From assembly GCA_039812485.1 (NCBI GenBank), contig JBDIAP010000120.1:1-11933 (forward strand): a stretch of DNA of 11,933 bases, given 5' to 3'. Positions 1 to 7,131 of the stretch are shown in pieces (the first letter of the stretch is position 1; every line of letters begins with the position of its first letter). This DNA comes from Kineosphaera sp039812485. Lineage in GTDB: Bacteria > Actinomycetota > Actinomycetes > Actinomycetales > Dermatophilaceae. A model generated the notes under the pieces. That model had not been told where the DNA came from. It was given only the letters and a program-made list of their open reading frames with translations, and made no database searches. The position numbers were made by a program, and so were the translations under genes.

Positions 1-273
1 TCCGGGACGATCGGCGCGCAGACCGCGATGACCCTGGAGGAGGCCGCGACCAAGGTCCAGGAGCTCGCCGACGCCGCCCGCTCGGTCAACCCCGACATCC
101 TCTGCCTCTGCCACGGCGGCCCGATCGCCGAACCCGCCGACGCGCAGTACATCCTCGACCACACCGACGGCATCGTCGGCTTCTACGGTGCGTCCTCGAT
201 CGAGCGGTTCCCTACCGAGGTCGGGATCCGTCAGCAGACCGAGGCCTTCAAGGCAGTCACGTTCGCAAAGTAG
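1..273 (+). CDS. Phosphoenolpyruvate hydrolase family (TIM-barrel) protein, 3' end only
   Basis: The reading frame is open from the first base and ends at TAG 271-273, leaving the last 90 residues of a protein whose start lies outside the window. The stretch containing LCHGGPI, the spacing to GFYGASSIERFPTE and the closing QQTEAFKAV are characteristic of the PEP-hydrolase/TIM-barrel family (the Pfam PEP_hydrolase type, also called TIM-barrel signal transduction protein). Members are predicted (beta/alpha)8 barrel enzymes; their physiological reaction is poorly defined, so I do not assign one. The gene converges on the fic gene with only 9 bp between stop codons and no visible terminator. Its last 93 bp are repeated at 1816-1908, so this tail may have been replaced when the fic segment arrived. 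Confidence 0.85.
   Translation, partial: SGTIGAQTAMTLEEAATKVQELADAARSVNPDILCLCHGGPIAEPADAQYILDHTDGIVGFYGASSIERFPTEVGIRQQTEAFKAVTFAK
181..273 (+). repeat. 93-bp direct repeat, left copy (3' end of TIM-barrel gene)
   Basis: This segment matches 1816-1908 without gaps, at 89 of 93 positions. The mismatches are T213/C1848, G225/A1860, A267/G1902 and A269/C1904. The first three are synonymous; the last changes the final residue from Lys to Thr. Similarity begins abruptly at about 180/1815 and stops one base after the TAG stop codon. In this copy the repeat is the functional end of the upstream gene. Confidence 0.95.
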
Positions 274-282
274 GTGTCCGGG

Positions 283-1581
283 TCAGCTGCGTCGGGGAGG
301 TCGCGCAGGTACCGGCCTTGCCGGGGGTGATTCACGAGTGTCGAACCGCGTACTGGCCAGGCGTCGCTCCGCCACGGTCACGAGGTCCAGCAGATCGTCC
401 GCGAGGTAGGCCTTCGCGCCTCGGGCGATCGAACGCGACGAGAGGACGCCTGCCGCCATCAACTCCTCCAGCGCATCCACGGCGGCGTTGATACTCACCC
501 CGAGCAAGCGCCTCACCGTTGTCGACGTGAGCACCGGAGCAGACGGCAGCATCTGCAGAATTCGGGCGGTGGCCGAGTCGGCGCGTGGCGCCTCGCGCAA
601 GCCCTGCCGCACGCGGTGGACGGCCAGACGCTCGCGCCATTGCGCCTGGAGCGCGCTCAGCTCGTCGACGATGAGCTGAGATTGCACGGCGGCATCACCT
701 GCCGCATCGACGAAGGTCGAGATCCAGGCATGCAGGCCGGCCACTGCGGCATCGGAGGTCGGTGCGCCGACGTAGCGGTAGGCGGTGAGGCCCTGGATGT
801 AGTCGCTTCGCCGAGTGGCAAGCAGGAGGCTGATCGGTAGGACGGCGCTGCTCGTCAGACCCCGCCGAGCCAGCACCGTGTGAATGAGCGCCCGACCGAC
901 GCGCCCATTGCCGTCGCTGAACGGGTGAATGGTCTCGAACTGCGCGTGCACGAGCGCCGCCTGGACCAGCGGTGACTGCGCCGCGCCCGACAGATGCATC
1001 AGCAGATCGCCGACCAGTTCGGGCACACGATCGGGGGGTGGAGGCACGAAGTCCGCATCGACGGGATGGTGATCCGCCCCGCCGATCCAGTTCTGCCGAA
1101 CGCGGATGCCATGCAGGTGCGGCTGGTCGGGCAGCAACGCCCGATGGAGTGACTCCAGGTCGGCCACTGTCACCGCCTCGACGTCCACCAACCGGCTCGT
1201 GGCCTCCTGCACCACCGTGAGATTGTTCGCGACGAGCTTGGCCTGATCGCTCAGACCGCGAACCTCCTCGGTGGTGCCGAGTTCAGCGAGGGCGATCTGC
1301 TTGGGCGCCGGGGCCACACCCTCGATGCGTGAGGATGCGATCGCCTCCGACCGCAGGAGAAACCGGGCGACCGACGCGAGGGCATCGGCTCCCGGACCGT
1401 TGAGGGCACGGATGTGTCTCTCGACCTCGGCGATCCGCTGCGAGAGCCCCTGGTCGATGATGATGGGGCGGGCCTCGAGGAGATCCGGCTCGTAGCTGAC
1501 GTACTGCCCCGAGCGACGCTCTCGACGTGGGAGACCGAAGCCGACCTCCGAATCCCAGTGCAGCGTGTGCATGTTCGCCAT
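283..1581 (-). CDS. Fic family protein (class II AMP-transferase) with C-terminal winged helix
   Basis: Fic enzymes transfer a nucleotide monophosphate, usually AMP from ATP, to hydroxyl side chains of target proteins in the cytoplasm. With the ATG at 1579-1581 (432 residues), the canonical motif HPFSDGNGRVGR lies at about residues 219-230. An N-terminal SSRIEG at about 83-88 fits the (S/T)xxxE(G/N) inhibitory helix of class II Fic proteins, placing the autoinhibitory Glu near residue 87. The Fic_N domain precedes it. A winged-helix-like segment (about 336-395, containing TVRRLLGVS and ALEELMAAGVL) lies near the C-terminus, suggesting DNA binding. A longer frame starts at 1611, but it has no ribosome-binding site. 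The 1581 start has AGGGG about 6 bases upstream and removes ten residues that overlap the operator array. No antitoxin partner is adjacent. Targets are unknown. Confidence 0.88.
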   Translation of the reverse strand: MANMHTLHWDSEVGFGLPRRERRSGQYVSYEPDLLEARPIIIDQGLSQRIAEVERHIRALNGPGADALASVARFLLRSEAIASSRIEGVAPAPKQIALAELGTTEEVRGLSDQAKLVANNLTVVQEATSRLVDVEAVTVADLESLHRALLPDQPHLHGIRVRQNWIGGADHHPVDADFVPPPPDRVPELVGDLLMHLSGAAQSPLVQAALVHAQFETIHPFSDGNGRVGRALIHTVLARRGLTSSAVLPISLLLATRRSDYIQGLTAYRYVGAPTSDAAVAGLHAWISTFVDAAGDAAVQSQLIVDELSALQAQWRERLAVHRVRQGLREAPRADSATARILQMLPSAPVLTSTTVRRLLGVSINAAVDALEELMAAGVLSSRSIARGAKAYLADDLLDLVTVAERRLASTRFDTRESPPARPVPARPPRRS

Positions 1582-1584
1582 GTA

Positions 1585-1670
1585 GCCCCTATCCTTCACC
1601 CCACATGCCATCTGGTGAAGTTTAACCCGTTATCCTTCACCAGATTGCGAGACCGGTGAAGGATAACGGG
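1585..1670 (-). promoter_or_regulatory. Four-site operator array in the fic promoter region
   Basis: Four copies of GGTGAAGGATAACGGG or close variants alternate in orientation. Site A is 1585-1600 (reverse, 13/16). Site B is 1614-1626 (forward, GGTGAAGTTTAAC, 11/13). Site C is 1626-1641 (reverse) and D is 1655-1670 (forward); C and D are perfect 16-bp inverted copies. The A/B and C/D pairs have the same 13-bp spacer, and their centres (about 1607 and 1648) are 41 bp apart, close to four helical turns. B and C also form an 11-bp perfect inverted repeat (1610-1620 / 1635-1645). A -10-like TAAACT on the minus strand (1619-1624) falls inside the array and site A overlaps the fic ribosome-binding site. 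Binding here would therefore block fic expression. The Fic winged helix is the obvious candidate binder (inference). Confidence 0.75.
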
Positions 1671-2017
1671 CGTCCCAGCGCGCGACCCCGGTTGCGTCGA
1701 CCAGCGGATCGACGCCGCCGAGCGCCGTCCACTCAGGAACTTAGGCCCGCATCCCTCACCAGGCGCCTCGGGCGCGCCGACGCATCGCAGCTGGTCACAG
1801 CCAGACTCGAAGCTCTTCTACGGTGCGTCCTCGATCGAGCGGTTCCCCACCGAGGTCGGAATCCGTCAGCAGACCGAGGCCTTCAAGGCAGTCACGTTCG
1901 CGACGTAGGGGATTCGCAGGATCGCTTCCTCTGGGGAGCGCAGGACTCGCCTCGTCGCGATCCCTCGCCAGCGGCGAACGTGGTCTGCGAGAGGCCCCTT
2001 CGCAACCGCTGCCACGG
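1671..2017. other. Non-coding stretch with a relic gene tail
   Basis: I see no credible gene here. From 1671 to 1815 the sequence has no recognisable protein; a degenerate ATCCCTCACC (1751-1760) resembles one fic-array site. From 1816 to 1908 it is the second copy of the TIM-barrel gene tail. From 1909 to 2017 it is the probable original downstream flank of that gene, running to the stop codon of the broken PEP-utilising enzyme gene, with no clear terminator. Confidence 0.6.
1816..1908 (+). pseudogene. Orphan 3' end of the TIM-barrel gene (right copy of 93-bp repeat)
   Basis: This segment encodes the last 30 residues of the same TIM-barrel protein as the gene at the window start, in the same orientation, ending at TAG 1906-1908. 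It has no start codon or upstream body; homology stops sharply at about 1815. Three of four differences from the left copy are synonymous, so the copy came from a functional coding end rather than from random drift. The simplest reading is that it is the displaced original tail of the host gene, and that the left copy came in with the fic segment. The alternative is a remnant of a deleted tandem paralogue. Confidence 0.85.
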
Positions 2018-4524
2018 TCACCCCGGAAGGGCATCCGCCCCGGTCGGCGCGTCGTCGAGCAGGCGCACCGTGCCGCGGGAACCGTCCACCTCGATGAGCG
2101 CACCCGTGACCAGCCGAGTGGTGGCCTCCCGCAAGCAGATGACGGCCGGGATGCCGTACTCGCGGGCGACCGTCGAGCCGTGCGCCATCGGCGACCCGGT
2201 CTCGGTCACCAGCCCCGCCGCGGTGAGGAAGAGCGGGGTCCAGCCGGGATCGGTCGTGGCGGCCACGAGGATCTCTCCCGGGAGCACCCGGGCCGTGCGG
2301 GGGTCGTGCACGACCCGCACCCGACCCGTGGCCACCCCGGCCGCCGCGGCCAGGCCGATCATCACCCCCTGCTCGGTCGACGCGGGCAGCGACGCCTCCA
2401 CGTCCGTGCCGTCCGAGAGGAGCAGCGCCGGCACCCGGCGTCGTCGTAGCTCGCGCTCGTGGACCCGACGCCGACGGGCGACGAGGTCGCGCAGGTCGTC
2501 GCCCTGCGCCGCCCGCTCGGCCTCAGGCCAGTGCAACATCATGAGGCCAGTGCAACATCATGAGGTCGTCGGGCCGTTCGAGCAGCCCGCGCCGGACCAG
2601 CTCCTCGCCGACCCGCAGCACCTCCGCGCGCACCTGGGCGAGGAGGAAGAGCCAGCTGAACTTCGGCAACTCCCGCATACCCCCGAGGTCGCGATTGCGG
2701 CCGAGGAGGAACGCCGCCACCCGCCCGCGCACCGGGCGACGCTCGATCGCCCGCGACGACAGCCGCGTCAGCGCATCCTGCGCCTCCCGCGCCGCCCGAG
2801 CGAAACGACGGTCCGGCGCCATGTCGGGGTCGGTGACCTGCAGGTAGCCGGACAGCGCGGCGAACACGCCGCTCGGGTCCTCGCGCCAACGCGGCACACC
2901 GATATCGATCTCCGCGGTCGCCCGCGTGATAGCGACGGGCCAGCTCCGCCGGCGGGGTCTGCGTGAGCAGCCGGGCGTGCGGGCGGGCCCGCTCGGCCAC
3001 AGCCCAGAGGGCGAGGTCCATGTCGACGGTGACGTTGTGGGGCATTCCCCGCTGCGTCTCGTTGATCTCGTCCGCGCCGGCGATCCCGCGCAGCAGGCCC
3101 GCGGCGATGGCGCGGGCGAGAAAGGACCCGTAGAGGCACCCGAGTTGGGCGTCGGCCGCGTGCATGATCGGCTTCTGCAACCGGGAGGTCAGGCGCAGCC
3201 GTGTCGCGGCATCGACCTCGGCGGGAACCGACGCGCCGTCCCGGAGCCTGTCCGCAGCGGCGAACGCGCGCTCGCGAGCGCCGAGGGTCGCGCGAAGCCG
3301 CTCGAGGTCGTCGTCGCGCGGCGGGTCCACAACGGCCGCGACGCAGTGGACGAGGAGCGGCGGGAGCACCCGCAGCACCACCCGGGCCAGGGTTCGCCCG
3401 CGCAGTGGGAAGGCCCGTGTCGGGGCGAAGCGCGGATCGTCGCGGAGGTGCAGCACGGCGCCCTTGACCCGGGGGCCGTACACGTCGAGCGAGCGATCCA
3501 GCCGCGAGCGGGTCGCGCGGCTGCGCAGGTACGGCGTCAGTTCCAGGTACATCCGGTCGCCGATGTAGGTCATCCAGGCGTCCGCAGGCACGTCGACGAG
3601 GCCCAGTGGCTCGAGCCACTCCCGCATGGCCTGCTCCAGCACGGATTGCCCCATCGGGGTGGTCGGCCCGTGCATCCCCTGCATGTGACCGACCTCCATG
3701 AACGCGCGGCGGCCGTCGTCGGGATCCCGCACGAGCGGGAAGAGGCTGGTGATCGCCCGGGACTGCAACAACCACAGGGTGCCGTCGCGGTCGAGCGCCC
3801 ATTCGACGTCCTGGGGGCCGCCGAGCGCCTCCTCGACCCGACGTCCGGTGCGGACGAGGTGGAGCAGTTCCTCGCGGGTCAGGCAGCCGTCGTCCGGGCC
3901 GGTGACGACGTCGTCGCGATCGATCGTGTAGTGGTCGGCATCCCTCGATCCGTCGACGACGCCTGTGCCCAGGCCAGCGACCGCGTCGATCGCCGCCCGC
4001 CCCCGTGTCTGGGTGATCGGGTGGACGGTGAAGAGCACCCCCGCCGCACGAGGTTCGACCATCCGCTGGACGACGACGGCCATCTCGGGCTCCTCGGCGA
4101 TCGCTTGGGCCCGCCGGTAAGCGGTGGCGCGGGGCGCGTGCAGCGAGTCCCAGATCTGCCGGATCGCGGCGCCGACCGCCGCGGCGCCGCGCACGTTCAG
4201 GACGGAGTCCTGCTGCCCGGCGAAACTGGCGTCGGGCAGGTCTTCGGCGGTCGCGCTCGAGCGCACCGCGACGGGGGTGTCGCCGAACCGGGCCAGGGCC
4301 GCCCTCAGCACCTCCGGCTCGATGGCGCCCTCTCGATAGGCGGCCGTCGTGATGCAGAAACCCGGCGGAACCGGGAAGCCCGCGGCGATGAGCCCGGCCA
4401 GGCCGGCCGCCTTCCCACCGACGTCGGGAAAGTGATGGGGTCGGATCTCGTCCAGGCCGATGACACGTGCGGTCGGGTCCGCCCGTCCGTCGGCGCCGGG
4501 AGTCGAGTCGATCTGACCGGGCAT
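2018..4524 (-). pseudogene. Broken rifampicin-phosphotransferase-like / PEP-synthase-type enzyme gene
   Basis: The N-terminal part (ATG 4522-4524, preceded by TGGAGGT at 4528-4534) is a PPDK/PEP-synthase ATP-grasp domain: GGKAAGLAGL, VAVRSSATAEDLPDASFAGQQ, AGVLFTVHP and DVEWALDRDGTLWLLQSRAI. The middle carries NVTVDMDLALW, as in rifampicin phosphotransferases. The C-terminal part is a PEP-utilising swivelling domain with GSPMAHGSTVAREYGIPAV, containing the phospho-carrier His. The order ATP-grasp, middle, His domain, with no C-terminal PEP-binding barrel, is that of Rph-like proteins, not classical PEP synthase. The frame is broken twice: near 2916-2928, between RRYH and AEIDIGVPRW, where family members carry a longer segment, and at 2525-2562 by a 19-bp tandem duplication. 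All parts are otherwise well preserved, so the lesions are probably recent. The substrate cannot be read from sequence. Confidence 0.85.
2525..2562. repeat. Perfect 19-bp tandem duplication causing a frameshift
   Basis: AGGCCAGTGCAACATCATG occurs twice head to tail (2525-2543 and 2544-2562). Nineteen bases is not a multiple of three, so the minus-strand frame shifts. Removing one unit restores a continuous protein reading LLERPDDLMMLHWP followed directly by EAERAAQGDDLRDLV, which is what the family has at this place. It could be a replication slippage event or an assembly artefact. Confidence 0.95.
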
Positions 4525-4692
4525 GCGACCTCCAGGCAAGGGGTTCGATCGATGCACGTCGAACTGTACCGGTGGGCGCGACCGTCACGGCCCTTGAACG
4601 GCACGCGCGAGGGCGAGTCGGCCCCGCTCGTCGCCGGCACGCACCCACGGTGCCCGCGAGGTACCGCGCGATCCCGGCGAGGAAGAGTGGGT

Positions 4693-4815
4693 GGCGTCGA
4701 CGCCGGTGTGGGCCGACCACCCGTCCCACACCGTCGGGAGCACGAGCATCGTGCCGCTGTGGTGGAGCTGCAGCAGACGGGAGGCGGACACTCGGACGTC
4801 GTTCACCCAGGTCAC
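4693..4815 (-). pseudogene. N-terminal remnant resembling isocitrate lyase/PEP mutase family protein
   Basis: Downstream of mtnK and in the same direction, about 41 codons read SRLLQLHHSGTMLVLPTVWDGWSA and then lose similarity after roughly VDA. The pattern of a leading helix, then LVLPxxWDxWSA, is how many isocitrate lyase/phosphoenolpyruvate mutase superfamily proteins begin. The glycine- and aspartate-rich active-site parts that should follow are missing. GTG 4813-4815 is a possible start, with only a weak ribosome-binding site. Its place 40 bp after mtnK suggests it was once the next gene of the operon (inference). The assignment rests on a short motif and is uncertain. Confidence 0.4.
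4704..4733. terminator. Possible stem-loop downstream of mtnK
   Basis: CGGTGTGGG (4704-4712) and CCCACACCG (4725-4733) form a perfect 9-bp stem with a 12-base loop, about 125 bases past the mtnK stop. No T-tract follows on either strand, and it overlaps the gene remnant, so a terminator role for the operon is only a possibility. Confidence 0.22.
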
Positions 4816-4855
4816 GCCATCGGTCGCGCCGCCTCGCCGTCCGGCCCGGTGAGGC

Positions 4856-6082
4856 TCAACCCGTTCGAGCGGCGAGCAGCTCCGCACGCACGACCTGCGC
4901 GAACGCGCCGGGTGCGCTGTCGAGCCCGGCCTGCCGGACGATCCGCCGGGACGCCCGCAGCAACCCCCTCGCGGCGCCCTCCCGCAGAGTCTCGGGGAGC
5001 GTCTCGGTGTCGGTGTTCTTCGCCGCCCCGACGATGCGCCGCGACATCTTCGCGGCCGCGAAGAGCCATGCCTCGCTGCGCCACGTGAGCAGCAGGTCCT
5101 CGAGCGTCGCGTCTCCCCAGACGCGCGGGTCGAGCCGCTCCGGCCACCGGCGCCGGAACTCGGTCTCGAAGGCGTCCCACGTCACCTGCACGAGACCGAG
5201 CGCCCACTGCGCGCGGTCGTCGTCGCCCAGGGCGTAGGCCCGGGCTGCCGCGGCGCCGTAGTTGGCCCACGGTGCCCCGAGATCGAAGGCCAGCGGGCCG
5301 TAGAAGGAGAACTCCGAGTCGAAGCACTTGACGCTGTCGCACGTCGACGTCCCGGCGGGTGAGCGCACCATGACCGAGCCGGTGTGCAGGTCACCGTGGA
5401 TGAGCGCCTCGGACTTCGTCATGAAGAGCCACTTCGCGTGGCCCATCGCCCGCATCATGTCGGTGTCGGCGGCGAACTCGGCGGCGTCGGGGGCGTTGGC
5501 GGGCAGGTAGCTGTTGCGGCCGGCGTCGACGAGGGGCTCGGTGAAGACGAGGTCCTCGGTGATCGCGCACAGTTGCGGATTGACCGAGCGGGCGACCGCC
5601 TCGGCGAGCGCCTCCCGCTCCATGCCGAGCGCCGAGGTCCCGAAGGCGACCGCCCCGACGTACCGCCCGACGGCCTGCGCGGCCCCCTCGTGTCGCAGCC
5701 CGTCGTTGAGCGCCGCGCGCCAGACCTGATGATCGGACAGGTCCTCCATCGCGATGATGTAGCGGCTCGGCTCGTAGTCGTGAACGACCGGGACGAGCTC
5801 GGGTACGAGGGCGCCGTGGGCCCGCAGCGCCTCGACCTCGTGCCGCGCGCGGTCGGGCGTCATCGGCCAGCCCTCGCCGGTCATCCGCACGTAGGGCAGC
5901 GCCTGCTTGAGGCAGAGCCCGCGGCCCGCGCCGTCACGCACGACGAAGACGAGGTTGAGGTTGCCGTCGCCGATCTCCTCGCACGAGGCGATGTCGCTCG
6001 GGTCGCAGCGCGCGGCGAGCGCGGGCTTGCTGCGCAGGTAGTCCGGGACGCCCGCGACGGTGAGGAAGTCGTAGTCGGCCAT
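4856..6082 (-). CDS. mtnK: S-methyl-5-thioribose kinase (MtnK family)
   Basis: MtnK phosphorylates 5-methylthioribose at C1 with ATP, giving methylthioribose-1-phosphate for MtnA; related kinases also accept 5-deoxyribose. The 408-residue product matches the family's usual length of about 400. Visible landmarks are the nucleotide-binding loop IGDGNLNLVFVV (37-48), the catalytic loop LIHGDLHTGS (227-236, catalytic Asp near 231) and the metal-binding segment FDSEFSFYGPLAFDLG (254-269). The usual D-P-E-F of the last motif is D-S-E-F here. ATG 6080-6082 has GAAAGG five bases upstream (6088-6093). The same frame stays open far upstream, but only as antisense-like sequence over the permease gene. 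It is the last intact gene of the operon, 20 bp after the permease. Confidence 0.9.
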   Translation of the reverse strand: MADYDFLTVAGVPDYLRSKPALAARCDPSDIASCEEIGDGNLNLVFVVRDGAGRGLCLKQALPYVRMTGEGWPMTPDRARHEVEALRAHGALVPELVPVVHDYEPSRYIIAMEDLSDHQVWRAALNDGLRHEGAAQAVGRYVGAVAFGTSALGMEREALAEAVARSVNPQLCAITEDLVFTEPLVDAGRNSYLPANAPDAAEFAADTDMMRAMGHAKWLFMTKSEALIHGDLHTGSVMVRSPAGTSTCDSVKCFDSEFSFYGPLAFDLGAPWANYGAAAARAYALGDDDRAQWALGLVQVTWDAFETEFRRRWPERLDPRVWGDATLEDLLLTWRSEAWLFAAAKMSRRIVGAAKNTDTETLPETLREGAARGLLRASRRIVRQAGLDSAPGAFAQVVRAELLAARTG

Positions 6083-6102
6083 GGCTGCCTTTCGGAGGGA
6101 GG

Positions 6103-7131
6103 TCAGGTCGCCGGGGTGTAGCGGACCTTGCGGCGGGACAGGGTGAAGGAGAAGAGCAGGGCGACGATGAGGACGATGCCCTTGGCGGTGTCCTGGTAGA
6201 AGTACGAGAAGCCCTTCATCGTCAGGCCCGACAGGACGATGCCGATGAGCAGCGCGCCGAGCAGGGTGCCCCACGCATTGGGCTTGCCGATGCCGAGCAC
6301 CGAGGTGCCGACGAGCGCGACGGCGACCGCCTCGAGCAGGCTCGAGGTGCCCGCGTTGACGTCGCCCTGGCCGATCCGGGAGACGAGGATGAGCCCGCCG
6401 ACCGAGGCGAAGAGCCCCGAGAGCACGTAGGCGAGGCCCCGGTAGAGATCGACCCGCACCCCGGCGAGGCGCGACGCCTCCGGGTTGGCGCCGATCGCGT
6501 ACATCATCCGGCCCCACATCGTGCGGTCGAGGATGAACCAGCACAGCACGGTGAGGACGATCATGAGGACGACCGGGTAGGGCACCGGGCCGATCGACCC
6601 GCGATCGATGAGGAGGAAGTCGGCGGTGAACTTGCCGGGCGCCGGGTTGCCGTCGTCAAGGGTCATGCCCGTCGAGACCGACTGACCGGAGACCGGGATG
6701 AGCTTGGCGCCCTGGATGACGAACATCGTCCCGAGGGTCGCGAGCAGGTCGGGGATCTTGCACACGACGATGAGGAACGCGTTGAGCAGCCCCACGGCGA
6801 CCCCGGCGGCCAGGACGACGGCCACGGCGGTGCCGCCGGTGAAGTTGTAGAACACCATCGTCATCGCGGCCAGCTGGACCGCCAGGCCGGCGGTCGAGCC
6901 GATCGACAGGTCCATCCCGCCGATCGCCATGGTGAAGGTCATCCCCAGGCCGAGGATCGCCGTGACCGAGGCGAACTTCAGCATGGAGAAGAGCGAACCC
7001 GGCGTGCGGAAGGCCGGCTCCGTCGCCGCGAAGTAGACGAAGAGCAGCACGGTGACGGCGATGAAGCCGTAACGTACGACGGCGTCGCGAAGGCGATCGG
7101 TCGTCGTGAGTTCGTCTGCGGCGGTGCTCAT
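6103..7131 (-). CDS. Sugar ABC transporter permease (RbsC-type)
   Basis: This 342-residue integral membrane protein belongs to the ribose/galactose-type permease family (BPD_transp_2). Hydrophobic segments are visible at about residues 20-37, 52-71, 83-95, 103-124, 185-202, 233-251, 265-282, 288-303 and 318-332. The conserved IGGMDLSIGST (about 70-80) and the cytoplasmic loop AIGANPEASRLAGV (212-225), which contacts the ATPase, are both present. Only one permease gene is present, as in ribose systems that work with a homodimer. Its ATG overlaps the ATPase stop codon by 4 bp (ATGA), indicating translational coupling. With mtnA and mtnK flanking the transporter, the likely cargo is a 5-substituted ribose such as methylthioribose (inference). 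Confidence 0.9.
   Translation of the reverse strand: MSTAADELTTTDRLRDAVVRYGFIAVTVLLFVYFAATEPAFRTPGSLFSMLKFASVTAILGLGMTFTMAIGGMDLSIGSTAGLAVQLAAMTMVFYNFTGGTAVAVVLAAGVAVGLLNAFLIVVCKIPDLLATLGTMFVIQGAKLIPVSGQSVSTGMTLDDGNPAPGKFTADFLLIDRGSIGPVPYPVVLMIVLTVLCWFILDRTMWGRMMYAIGANPEASRLAGVRVDLYRGLAYVLSGLFASVGGLILVSRIGQGDVNAGTSSLLEAVAVALVGTSVLGIGKPNAWGTLLGALLIGIVLSGLTMKGFSYFYQDTAKGIVLIVALLFSFTLSRRKVRYTPAT

Larger units (their letters stand above)
4525..4855. other. Intergenic stretch between mtnK and the broken PEP-utilising gene
   Basis: The stretch contains the ribosome-binding site of the broken enzyme gene (4528-4534) and the isocitrate lyase/PEP mutase-like remnant (4693-4815) with its stem-loop. 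About 150 bases (4535-4692) remain in which I recognise no gene. Neighbouring frames there hold Arg/Gly/Pro-rich sequence typical of non-coding high-G+C DNA. Confidence 0.5.

Noticed and set aside
1582..1611. Upstream start for fic
   Set aside because: No ribosome-binding site precedes it, and it would place translated sequence over operator sites A and B.
283..1670. A Fic-based toxin-antitoxin pair
   Set aside because: The protein carries its own N-terminal inhibitory helix motif (SSRIEG) and there is no small antitoxin gene beside it.
1751..1760. ATCCCTCACC, a possible fifth fic-array site
   Set aside because: It has one mismatch over 10 bases, no partner at the 13-bp spacing and lies well away from the array; it could be chance or a relic.
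1656..2966. A 436-codon open frame on the plus strand covering the non-coding stretch
   Set aside because: The translation is Arg/Ser/Pro-rich, crosses the relic gene tail in the wrong frame and runs antisense to the broken enzyme gene.
2018..4524. Programmed frameshifting in the PEP-utilising enzyme gene
   Set aside because: One break is a 19-bp tandem duplication and the other appears to lack a segment of the protein; neither shows a slippery heptamer, so mutation is the simpler explanation.
2926..5088. A 720-codon open frame on the plus strand
   Set aside because: It runs antisense to the PEP-utilising gene and into mtnK, and its Arg/Gly/Pro-rich translation has no recognisable domain; it is a shadow frame of high-G+C coding DNA.
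6083..6544. Longer mtnK frame extending over the permease gene
   Set aside because: The extension is antisense-like, Arg/Pro-rich, and the MtnK family N-terminus begins at 6082.
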